Assembly (NCBI GenBank): GCA_025201865.1
Contig: MU602733.1
Coordinates: 1 to 21,890, forward strand
Direction: 5' to 3'
DNA length: 21,890 nucleotides
Source: Ramicandelaber brevisporus
Lineage: Eukaryota; Kickxellomycota; Ramicandelaberales; Ramicandelaberaceae
Shown: piece by piece, positions 8,116-15,638 of the stretch
Layout of the letters: each line of letters opens with the position of its first letter
Numbering within the stretch: position 1 is the stretch's first letter
The notes under the pieces: model-generated
Seen by the model: the letters and a program-made list of their open reading frames with translations, nothing else
Told to the model about the DNA's origin: nothing
The model's database searches: none
Made by a program: the position numbers and the translations under genes

Positions 8116-10095
8116 ATGGCGTCCCACCAGCAGCAGCACCAGCAGCCTGGCGCTGGCAGAGGTTCGTTCGGGGCAGATGCCTATGACAGATCGTCATTGT
8201 ACACTCGTCCGTCTGCCTCCTCCTCCTCCGCCTCTTCTTCTCTTCCTCCATCTTCGACTCAATCTCTTGGTAGCGGCCGTGGCGTGACACCTCAGATGAC
8301 GGACTACAACCGATCCCTCGGCGGTAGCCATTCTTTCCAGGTGTCAGCAGAGGACTTTCTGGGTGATTTAGACTACTCGCGCAGTGCTGGTCGCTACAGT
8401 TCTGGCGGAAGCATATCCCATGTTGAGGTTTCGAATGTGGGTGGCGGCGGAGGCGGTTCGAGTGGTATGCCATCGCTGAATCAGTGGACAACTGCCGAGG
8501 GATGGCGTTTGATGTTCAGATATGCAGGTGTTCGCTTCTTGTTTCAGGCACTGTCGAATCCCTTTGAGACTGCCCAGACGCTTAAACAGGTGCAGTATGT
8601 TCCAAGAAGTGACATTCGTCGCCCACCATCGCAACAGCAGCAACAACAGCAACAACAGCCAATCTCGCCACTGGAACAGCAAACGACTGGACAGTACCAC
8701 GATGACCGCCAGTACAAGCTGAGTGATTATCGCATGTTGGCGGCATCTCATTCTGGACGACTCGAGCATGAAAGCGATGTCGATGAAACAGCCAGCCAGG
8801 GCGGTGTTTCTGTCGATATCCAGTCAGCTGACGAGCACGAAGAGTACCAGCTCGGTCCATTGTTAGGCGGTGTGTGGAAGACGATTGGCACCATCTCTGC
8901 TCACCCAGATGAAGGCTATCTCTCGCTCTACAAGGGCCAGTTCACTGCATGGGTTCACGACATCTCCAACCAGATCATTCAGCCATCCACCGAGGCTCTT
9001 CTTGGCGATGCGCTGCGCTTGGATGATTTGAACGATGAGATCTTTGCACCCAGCGACAACAGTCCTCGCGCACTGTTGTGTCGTCTTGGCCACGATCGTG
9101 CTGCATTGCTGACTATTGTGGCCAGTGAGATCATTACGGGCATTGCACTGTCGCCTCTTGACATTGCACGGACTCGACTGATTGTGCAGTCTAGTCATCC
9201 CGAGCATCGCAAGTATTCTGGATTGCGTGATGCATTGCGCACAATATCAAAGGAAGAAGGAGGCATGCTGTCAATCTACTTGCATCCAAGAAACCTGTTC
9301 CCGACTCTGCTCTACTACACATCGCACTCCATCTTTGACAATGCTCTGCCCTTAGTGCTAGAGCTGCTGGGCTGTTCATTCACATCGGCTCGCGACGCTC
9401 CATTCTTGTATCCTTTGGCCGAGTTGTTCTGGTCTACTCTTCAGCTGGTAGTGACCATGCCGATCGATACTGCCCGCAAGCGCATCATGGCACAGCCGCG
9501 GTATCGTTCATCGCTCTTTAGCGGCGGTGTCAGCACTAGTAGCAGCCGCAGCGCTGATTCCATAGTTATGGATGACAGCGGTGCCGAAATCCGTGAGTAT
9601 GAGACGTCTGTCGTAATCTCTCAGCTGCCTTACACTGGCATTTTCTACACCATTTACCGCATTGCCACCGAGGAAGAGAGCGACGCAAGAGCACTGTTGG
9701 CACAGCGGCTCAGAGCAAGACAGCGAATGGCTGCAGTCAACTTCAACAGCCACAGCGCTACTGGCACTCCCCACCTGGCACGCTCTGCAACTGGCTCAAT
9801 CTACATGCCACGAAACAGCATCGGCGGTAGCGGCAGCACCGTTGGTGGCGGTGGACGTCGCCAGTCGTTCTCATCAAACAGCGAGGCTGATCCAGTTACT
9901 TTTTTGCGTCGTGCTCAAACAATGTCAAACGGCACTTCATCAAAAGCGGTTTCTCGAAGCCCCACCAATGCGGATGGCTGGAAACGACTCTACTCTGGCT
10001 TCGCCATGCAATGTCTCATCAACATATCTCTCTTCGCAGTCAATCTCGTCACTGGCACAATGCAGATCGACGACGACTATGACCACGAATGGTAA
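8116..10095 (+). CDS. UGO1: Ugo1/SLC25A46-like mitochondrial outer-membrane fusion protein
   Basis: From ATG 8116 the protein has 659 residues; the frame opens 14 codons earlier only at a TTG, so ATG 8116 is chosen. The N-terminus (1-125) is Gln/Ser/Gly-rich and disordered. Family marks follow: FQALSNPFETAQTLKQVQYV (143-162), close to the Ugo1 block 'NPFEV.KTLLQVQYVP'; a carrier-type repeat with P347-L-D349 and an arginine-rich helix, SPLDIARTRLIVQSS (346-360); YSGLRDALRTISKEEG; and a second carrier-like motif MPIDTARKRIMAQPR (448-462). The last helix (about 640-655) precedes an acidic tail. Ugo1 is a degenerate mitochondrial carrier in the outer membrane that links the fusion dynamins Fzo1 and Mgm1. 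A polyGln insert (about 172-181) and Ser/Gly inserts make it longer than the roughly 500-residue yeast protein. It ends tail to tail with bL34m, another mitochondrial gene. Confidence 0.85.
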   Translation: MASHQQQHQQPGAGRGSFGADAYDRSSLYTRPSASSSSASSSLPPSSTQSLGSGRGVTPQMTDYNRSLGGSHSFQVSAEDFLGDLDYSRSAGRYSSGGSISHVEVSNVGGGGGGSSGMPSLNQWTTAEGWRLMFRYAGVRFLFQALSNPFETAQTLKQVQYVPRSDIRRPPSQQQQQQQQQPISPLEQQTTGQYHDDRQYKLSDYRMLAASHSGRLEHESDVDETASQGGVSVDIQSADEHEEYQLGPLLGGVWKTIGTISAHPDEGYLSLYKGQFTAWVHDISNQIIQPSTEALLGDALRLDDLNDEIFAPSDNSPRALLCRLGHDRAALLTIVASEIITGIALSPLDIARTRLIVQSSHPEHRKYSGLRDALRTISKEEGGMLSIYLHPRNLFPTLLYYTSHSIFDNALPLVLELLGCSFTSARDAPFLYPLAELFWSTLQLVVTMPIDTARKRIMAQPRYRSSLFSGGVSTSSSRSADSIVMDDSGAEIREYETSVVISQLPYTGIFYTIYRIATEEESDARALLAQRLRARQRMAAVNFNSHSATGTPHLARSATGSIYMPRNSIGGSGSTVGGGGRRQSFSSNSEADPVTFLRRAQTMSNGTSSKAVSRSPTNADGWKRLYSGFAMQCLINISLFAVNLVTGTMQIDDDYDHEW

Positions 10096-10108
10096 TCATC
10101 ACAATAAT

Positions 10109-10114
10109 AATAAA
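10109..10114 (+). terminator. AATAAA polyadenylation signal of UGO1
   Basis: AATAAA lies 14 bp after the TAA stop of UGO1, within ACAATAATAATAAAAATG. Confidence 0.5.
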
Positions 10115-10156
10115 AATGATTTAAACATCCCATTAATGTTTTTATACTATCCTTTG

Positions 10157-10196
10157 CTATACTTTACTATACTTTACTATACTTTACTATACTTTA
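10157..10196. repeat. Four tandem copies of a 10-bp unit (CTATACTTTA)
   Basis: CTATACTTTA repeats four times without error, with a related TATACTAT just upstream at 10143. It sits in the 140-bp gap between the convergent UGO1 and bL34m genes, so it falls in or near both 3' ends. One unit is close to one helical turn. Confidence 0.9.
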
Positions 10197-10221
10197 TCCT
10201 AAAACATCAATCATTCGCTTG

Positions 10222-10227
10222 TTTATT
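10222..10227 (-). terminator. AATAAA polyadenylation signal of bL34m
   Basis: TTTATT on the + strand reads AATAAA on the minus strand, 8 bp beyond the bL34m stop codon. Confidence 0.5.
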
Positions 10228-10235
10228 TGACTGCT

Positions 10236-10658
10236 TTAATGAGACAGGAAGCGACGGCCCTTCAGTTTACGACGAATCAAAATCTTGCGGCCGCTGGCAC
10301 TGCGCAGACGACGCAGGAATCCGTGCCGACGCTTGCGTTTCAGATTGCTGGGTTGGTACTCCGTACCGCGTGTGCGCCATCTAACAGACATCATGTTGGT
10401 CGAAATGGATCCCATCGCTGCTGGTGATGTAGCCGGAGACACGGCAAGCACTGAGGAAATCGATGGAACAACGGCAGTCGAGGAAGCGGAAGGAACTGAT
10501 CTGCGAGCCAAAGTGGCAGGAGTTGAAGAGCCGATCAGAACTGAAGAGAAGCTGCGAACTGGCTGAAGGCACACGGTGGTCGTGGCGGCCAACCGTGGAG
10601 CAACTGTGCGGGCAGCTGCAAATCGTCGTGCAGCGGTCGAGGCGGCCAGCGAGATCAT
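10236..10658 (-). CDS. MRPL34: Mitochondrial ribosomal protein bL34m
   Basis: The protein has 140 residues. The C-terminal 44 (97-140) are a complete bL34 domain: [20 protein letters not shown] (101-120), then [20 protein letters not shown] (121-140). This is the classic arginine/lysine-rich bacterial L34 pattern (YQPS..KRKR.HGF..R......GRK.L..RR.KGR..L). bL34 binds 23S-type rRNA deep in the large subunit. The first roughly 45 residues are rich in Arg, Ala and Ser without acidic residues ([20 protein letters not shown]), a typical mitochondrial targeting sequence ending near RSFSS, so it acts in the mitochondrial ribosome. A Ser/Ala/Val-rich linker joins the two parts. The ATG at 10658 is the first in frame. 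Confidence 0.93.
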   Translation of the reverse strand: MISLAASTAARRFAAARTVAPRLAATTTVCLQPVRSFSSVLIGSSTPATLARRSVPSASSTAVVPSISSVLAVSPATSPAAMGSISTNMMSVRWRTRGTEYQPSNLKRKRRHGFLRRLRSASGRKILIRRKLKGRRFLSH

Positions 10659-11921
10659 TATAGTTCTTGTTTTTTTTGTTAGTTAATTTCTGTTTTTTTT
10701 TTTACCAGCAAGATCACCGAAGCAATATGAAGGATGTCAAGACTGCCGCTGGATTGCACTTGATAGCAGCACGGAGCATGGAACTGATGCAGTGCTTGCA
10801 TGGTCGCGACGTGTAGTCCAACTCATACACTGACAGAGATTGATTCAACTCTACAATGTGTAGGTTAATTCCTTCTCATCTCCTCCCCCCCCCCATAAAT
10901 TCAGCATGAAACGCGGCCACAGTTGAATGGCGCCGAGGGGTGGGTATGCAACTGGCCGCTTCCTCGAAAGTGGAGTGTGATATGTCCTTACTGTTGCAGA
11001 CTCTTGTTTACCTCGGCGATGCTTTCCGAGACACGCGTGTCGTGGCACTGCCGTAAATACAGAGACGAGACCAACCACCCGTCTGGGCTTTAATGAAGCT
11101 CGCTTGGCCACAACGTTCGTCGATGCTGCGAGTCCCTTCTTCGCTGCGCAGATACATTCTTCATTCTTCACTCTTCATTCTTCATTTACAATTCCTCCAT
11201 TCGCAATATCCCACTTTGCAATCCACAATTCACAACTCGCAATTTGCAGTCGCTGCACATTCTTTCTCGACGATGCAAGCTGTCGGCGGGTCTGATCAAC
11301 AACAAACAACCACTGCTCTGCTAAATTGCAACAGCAGCGCTCCGGCATGTTTATTCAGCGTGAAATGACCAGCAACCAGCACGCCACAAGAGCTCTCGAT
11401 GGATGAGTGTGGCAACAACAAGGCTTCGCTCATTGAGCAGAGTTATCACAGGTAGAAGAGATAGTGAATCGAGGAGATTGTTGGGAATTGATCAAGGAGA
11501 AACTCACTTGTGAGAATCAGCACGCCACATTACATCTTCCCGTTCTGAGCCGGTCATGATGATCTGCATCTTCCTCGCCATTATAAGGTTCATGACTGCC
11601 CAGAGCGCATGCGTCTGATTGTCCTCCGCCTCTAGCAACTGGCGCCATTGGCCTCGACCGCCACATTGCATGTCAGTTAATGTGGCGGCCGAGCAACCCT
11701 GGATGGGATTCGTTTCCACGCTGTGATTGAACCTAAACTCCTCGCTTCCAAATGTGCCGGTTAGTTGATCAAATTTCTCATCGCCATTCTCTTACACTCC
11801 AGGTTTATTTCTCACCTCAGCTGTCCATACAATCATCTCCTTCTGTCTCTCTCTGAATCTCTCCACTAATCCTATTCTTGCTTTGAATCCAACCTTTTTT
11901 CCCTACTAGAACTAGAATAGC
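10659..11921. other. 1.26-kb stretch without a convincing gene
   Basis: This stretch holds the bL34m promoter at its left end (T-runs at 10671-10678 and 10692-10703) and the leader of the zinc-finger gene at its right end (CT-rich from about 11780). Between them are a C10 run at 10885-10894, a repetitive TTCATTCTTCA leader-like tract at 11158-11185 before an ATG at 11273 that opens only 31 codons, and two copies of CAGCACGCCACA (11378 and 11519). There is also a strong hairpin at 11653-11693. Several splice-like signals occur: TTTTTTTACCAG at about 10696-10707 on +, and GTGAGT just below 11517 on the minus strand. A small spliced gene or non-coding transcript therefore remains possible. I could not assemble a recognisable protein, tRNA or snRNA. 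Confidence 0.55.
11653..11693 (-). other. Strong hairpin: 15-bp stem, 11-nt loop
   Basis: CTCGACCGCCACATT (11653-11667) pairs with AATGTGGCGGCCGAG (11679-11693) around the loop GCATGTCAGTT. The single exception is A11657/C11689. On the + strand transcript this is an A-C mismatch; on the minus strand it is a G-U wobble, so the minus-strand RNA would pair along all 15 positions. It does not follow a coding stop and has no T-run, so it is not a simple terminator. Confidence 0.7.
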
Positions 11922-12485
11922 ATGCTCACTGGAAAGCGTACTGAGCGCGACGAAGACAGCGACAGTGATTTCCTCTATTCCACGCAGCGCAAGCAACAGT
12001 GGAAATCAACCAGAATTGTCGACTTGAGCGACGATGATATCGACTATGGATCACCAGCAGCCACTGGATTCGAGTTGCACTGCGATACTTCTGAAGACGA
12101 GCGCAATATCATTGAAGATATTGTGCCAATTGAGATATCTGACAATTCTGGTGACGATTCTGATGATTCTGATATCGTATTCACAATCCCAAAACTACTC
12201 TCTGGAAGAACGACATCAAATACAATAATCAGTTGTACATCAAGTGATGATTCATCAAGCGATTGTTCAAGCGATGACGACTTGATGTATCTGCTGGAGA
12301 GTGATACAGCAAGTGACGATGACACAGATGGAGATGATGAATACAGACCATACAAATCACTCAAACCAGCCAAAACAGTCAAACCACAGAAGACTCAGAA
12401 GTCCCAGAAATCTCAGAAATCTCGGCGTAAACCACAAAAGCCGCAGCATCCAAAAAAAGACCATGCAGCAACCAAAGATGGCTAA
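11922..12485 (+). CDS. Acidic Ser/Asp-rich N-terminal part of a frame-split zinc-finger gene
   Basis: The open frame has 187 codons from ATG 11922. Residues 10-140 are dominated by Ser/Asp/Glu clusters (for example DLSDDDIDYGS and SSDDSSSDCSSDDD), good CK2-type sites. Residues about 145-180 are basic, with KTQKSQKSQKSRRKPQKPQ, a likely nuclear localisation signal. The frame ends at TAA 12483-12485. The next frame (+1) is already open and carries the zinc fingers. Removing one A from the A7 run at 12452-12458 would fuse the two frames into one 628-residue protein. The donor-like GTAAAC at about 12427 does not help: none of the AG acceptors I checked after it gives an intron length that connects the frames. 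I think this is the N-terminus of one zinc-finger protein; an independent small acidic protein is the alternative. Confidence 0.6.
   Translation: MLTGKRTERDEDSDSDFLYSTQRKQQWKSTRIVDLSDDDIDYGSPAATGFELHCDTSEDERNIIEDIVPIEISDNSGDDSDDSDIVFTIPKLLSGRTTSNTIISCTSSDDSSSDCSSDDDLMYLLESDTASDDDTDGDDEYRPYKSLKPAKTVKPQKTQKSQKSQKSRRKPQKPQHPKKDHAATKDG
12452..12458 (+). other. A7 homopolymer at the frame break of the zinc-finger gene
   Basis: CC-A7-G lies 25 bp before the stop of the first frame. A one-base change in this run is the simplest way to join the two open frames, because a +1 shift is needed. It could be a sequencing or consensus error, a real polymorphism, or a slippage site for RNA polymerase or the ribosome. 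Confidence 0.6.
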
Positions 12486-13375
12486 AAGTCAATATCTCAA
12501 ACAGCCATACAGATGCGACTACCGTGGATGCAATTTTGTATGCAACAAATTCAATGACTCCTCAGAACATCGAAAGTCTCACCTCACCACCTTCACTCGT
12601 GCTATTGCTGGAACCACCATTGTCTTCAGCAGACCGTCAACAAACGATAGATGGCAATGCCCGTTTGATGGATGCTCAGCTCGACCATACAGCCGTGTTT
12701 TCAGTCTGTTCAATCACATTCATAAAGCTCATATGGACAAGAAATCAAATACACCATGGCATCCAGTACAGCATCCAAAACCACAAATATCACAGCAACC
12801 GCAGTCACCGCAGACGCCGGAATCAGCATTTGCAGACTCACCACAGAGCTCGCCAATTCCATCTGCAGCTCTTAGTAGCCCAGGATTAGCGCCAGAACTT
12901 GAACTGGATCGCGATCATAAATTTGGTTTCAATATTATTTGCACTGGCATGGACATGATTCTTCTTGATGCTCATACGCTGCTCCAGCAGCTTACTCACG
13001 GCTACTGTCGTTCTCCGGCACTTCAGTTATCAGATGCAACACCAAGCGACATGCACCTCGCAAGTCTCGACTATGGTCCACACATGACGAGTGATTGCGA
13101 CAACGAACTGCAGCATTTCTATCACCATCTACAACTTGCTGCTCCACAACTGCATGCAGCCATACATGCAAACGCGCTACCGACCACTGGGTCGCCGGAA
13201 TACAAGGCGTTCACAACTGGTCACGACCGCCTGCTTCGCATGATTATACTAGCTCTCGTCACAGCTGGTGGGCCGTCTTTCATGACAAATAACGAGTTGG
13301 ATTCAGTTCGGCTTGTGGACTTGGATGAGAAGCGCAGTATTCGAGTCCATGACGGGACAATTTTGTTGTTCACAC

Positions 13376-13416
<41 letters not shown>

Positions 13417-13809
13417 ATACGAATGCTGCCTCGCTCTGTTGGACAACTGCTCCTGGATTACCTGGTGTTTATCCGACGACCATTGATTGAATCAAACTTA
13501 CGCAAAGGCAACGTTCAGCAAGCACATCTTCTCAAGCTATTTTTGTGCACATCGGCATGCCCGCAAATTCCATCGACAGTTGCAATCTCGGCATTCATTT
13601 CTCTTTCAGCAAACTATTTTGGCAGTCAGCTCACATTTGATGGATTCACTGGTTTGATGAGCTCGCACACAAATCGTCTTGGATATACTGCAACTCAAGT
13701 GGTGGCAAGCGATATACCATCAATTGACGAACTTTACTCGACTATTGAGGCCTCAAGGCAGTGGCATTGTCTACTCATCCAACACGGTGCATCGTTTCTT
13801 ATTAATTAG
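12478..13809 (+). CDS. C2H2 zinc-finger protein with a degenerate tyrosine-recombinase-like C-terminus
   Basis: The frame is open from upstream of 12301. The first well-placed ATG is 12478 (AAAGATGGC), giving 443 residues and overlapping the previous stop as ATGGCTAA. Two zinc fingers are clear: C13-x4-C18-x12-H31-x3-H35 and C61-x4-C66-x13-H80-x4-H85. A Pro/Gln/Ser linker follows (about 90-145). The C-terminal 230 residues contain LALVTAGGP (258-266), NELDSVRL, then after a Ser13 tract LPRSVGQLLLDYL (317-329), SHTNRLGYTA (396-405) and EASRQWHCLL (424-433). These occur in the order seen in the tyrosine-recombinase-like region of fungal proteins tied to OrsD-type (DUF3505) fingers and telomere-linked RecQ-like helicases, from memory. 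The usual catalytic Arg after GGP and the HxxR/Tyr set are not intact, so a recombinase activity is unlikely. It may be a domesticated or decaying mobile-element protein. The zinc-finger call is firm; the recombinase relation is tentative. Confidence 0.7.
13378..13416. repeat. (TCA)13 microsatellite coding polyserine
   Basis: Thirteen perfect TCA units give a Ser tract (about residues 301-313) inside the C-terminal domain of the zinc-finger protein. The insertion falls between the GGP/NELD block and the LPRSVG block, probably in a loop. Confidence 0.9.
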
Positions 13810-14086
13810 TCATTAACAACACATTTTTAAATACACTTTGTTATACATGAAGAAAGTGGAAGATAACGACAACATAGACCCTTATCATTACCTTTTCTGG
13901 CGCATCTCCTTTATTTGTCTCGGCTGCATATTTACAAGTTTTAAGGAGAAAACAGAGCAGAGCAGATAACCGGTTTATTCCTTATTCTTCTTATTGTTGC
14001 TGTCTTTCCTATGTAGCCCTCAGTATCGCATTTCATCCTCTCGTTCCACCACAGTTCAAGCTCTATCTTTTTTCTCGTAATTCACA

Positions 14087-14320
14087 ATGCGTTTTGTTAT
14101 CATGGCCATGGTTATCGGGATCTCCCACTTTGTAGTTATTGGCACGCCTGTCGACGTTGGTCTGATGGAGGGTGGAAGCCTTGCTTGTGTGTCTATTGCT
14201 ACGCCATGCACAGGCCATGATCCTTCCTATGAATGCGGTAGTGGAAGAATCTGTAAAATGGTGGGCAGTTGCGGATGGCGTTGTCAGGGAGGTTTGCTCG
14301 ATATCAGTGTTATTATCTAA
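14087..14320 (+). CDS. Small secreted cysteine-rich protein (six cysteines)
   Basis: The protein has 77 residues. Residues 1-20 form a hydrophobic signal peptide (MRFVIMAMVIGISHFVVIGT), with cleavage likely around residues 20-25. The mature part, about 50 residues, has six cysteines at 34, 41, 50, 56, 62 and 66, spaced C-x6-C-x8-C-x5-C-x5-C-x3-C, enough for three disulfides. It is rich in Gly and small residues and ends in a short hydrophobic tail. The ATG sits in a good context (CACAATG) after a pyrimidine-rich leader (about 13975-14080) like those of its neighbours. The spacing does not match a family I recognise (defensin, knottin or hydrophobin patterns do not fit). A toxin, effector, antimicrobial or cell-wall peptide are all possible. 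Being short, it could be a chance frame, but a signal peptide plus an even cysteine count argues for a gene. Confidence 0.6.
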   Translation: MRFVIMAMVIGISHFVVIGTPVDVGLMEGGSLACVSIATPCTGHDPSYECGSGRICKMVGSCGWRCQGGLLDISVII

Positions 14321-14567
14321 CATGATCACTGTTAAACTAAACCTTTATCTTCTTCGGATTCAATTTGCTGATGTTATCAACCATTGTATTTCATATGTCT
14401 TTTTAAAATAGTTTACATAATTTGATGAACTGCATGGTGAGCCAATTACTTTGCAACTATGTGAAACCACAGCGCCAAGATGTTGCCGCTTTGTTGCAAC
14501 ACTTCATTTCCTCTCTACAAAAACAAAACAGAAACAAAACTAAAACACTCTGTTCGCTGCACCGACA

Positions 14568-15536
14568 ATGGTGGCCATGCTACTCGTTATTGCGCTTGGC
14601 ATTCTGCTAACGACATGCTTCGCCATACTGTGCATGGCCTGTGGTTTGTATTTCCTCGCTGACTTGGCCGAAGAACACACTGCCGTCGCTCGCCGCATCA
14701 TCAACGGCACTATCAACGCAGTTGTCGCCATCCACATCCTGCTCTTTATTTGTGACGGCGATATCCCCTGGTGGCACACTGCTCTCTCGGTTGGAATTAA
14801 TGCAGGAGTATATCGGCGTGTGTTGAAATCATATCCGGATACAGATCCACTCGATCCAGCGTTTGTGGCAAGTTGTGCAGCACTGGTTGTTGACCATTTG
14901 CTGTGGTTTCAGTTCTTGGTGTATGATTACTGCGAAGACTGTCACATTGCCGGAACTCGACTGCTTATCCTGCCATATTATGAGAAAGTACTTGCACCGA
15001 GTAATAAACAGAATAATAATTATAGTAGCGGTGGTGGAGAAAGAGGACTTGGTGGGCAGGCTGTTGTGGCGGCAATGTTTGTATTGACCTGGCTGGTTCC
15101 ACTAATGCTATTTGTGTCAATGTCAGCTGGAGAATACACTCTTCCGCAGTATCTTACTGATGATTCACACCAGACTACCATGCAGCTGACCGCAAAGCAC
15201 AGAGATGTACCGAGGAATGCATTGGAGTTGAAAGAGCAGTGGCGGAATCGCTATCGACGCAGAATGGGCCTGGTCTCCGTCATTGTGCACAAGATTCACT
15301 ACTTTTTGTCACAAGTATTTGGCGTAACACTAAAGAACCAGAACACGCCGGATTCAACTCGAAGAGCGCAATACTATGTTGGCGCGAGCGAGTCGGAGTG
15401 GGAGGGCGACAATGCAAGTGATGCAGGCAGCCAAGTTCCTACTCCAGCACTGTTGGCGACTCCACCAGTTTTCTCTTTGCCTGATATCAATCGGAAACAC
15501 ACCCATCATTCACCCAAGTTAGTTTCTCGTCGTTAA
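14568..15536 (+). CDS. SVP26: Svp26/TEX261-family ER-Golgi cargo receptor
   Basis: The protein has 322 residues. The N-terminal block FAILCMACGLYFLADLAEEH (18-37) is the family hallmark (compare 'SGLYYLAELVEE'). Predicted membrane segments lie at about 2-25, 44-62, 97-119 and 164-186, with a weaker one near 66-84. The fourth matches another conserved block, LTWLVPLMLFVSMSAGEYTLP (173-193; 'P..FFVSLSA.ENVLP' in TEX261). In yeast Svp26 is a COPII adaptor that exports type II membrane proteins, mainly mannosyltransferases, from the ER. A Gly/Asn loop (about 147-163) and a Ser-rich cytosolic tail of about 100 residues extend the usual core; the tail carries an SESEWEGDNASDAGS acidic stretch. The ATG at 14568 (GACAATGG) is well placed. 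It is tandem with the small secreted protein and convergent with the aspartic protease. Confidence 0.87.
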   Translation: MVAMLLVIALGILLTTCFAILCMACGLYFLADLAEEHTAVARRIINGTINAVVAIHILLFICDGDIPWWHTALSVGINAGVYRRVLKSYPDTDPLDPAFVASCAALVVDHLLWFQFLVYDYCEDCHIAGTRLLILPYYEKVLAPSNKQNNNYSSGGGERGLGGQAVVAAMFVLTWLVPLMLFVSMSAGEYTLPQYLTDDSHQTTMQLTAKHRDVPRNALELKEQWRNRYRRRMGLVSVIVHKIHYFLSQVFGVTLKNQNTPDSTRRAQYYVGASESEWEGDNASDAGSQVPTPALLATPPVFSLPDINRKHTHHSPKLVSRR

Positions 15537-15638
15537 AGAGTATGAGCAATTAAAGTATCAGAAACAAACAAACAAAAATAGAGAGTAAAGTCTATCATGA
15601 GCTAAGAGCTAAATAAGTGAAAGGAGAGCGGAAGTTTG

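Noticed and set aside
7886-8491. 201-codon minus-strand frame with polyleucine
   Set aside because: The Leu run is the complement of the AGC tract and the rest is antisense to UGO1.
9662-10384. 240-codon + strand frame
   Set aside because: It is an out-of-frame shadow of the UGO1 3' half running into the repeat and the antisense of bL34m.
10728-10815. 28-codon frame after a TTTTTACCAG acceptor-like site
   Set aside because: No matching upstream donor or exon and no recognisable product.
11504-11719. 71-codon minus-strand frame ending at a GTGAGT donor
   Set aside because: No recognisable similarity and no convincing second exon; it also contains the hairpin. Kept only as context for that finding.
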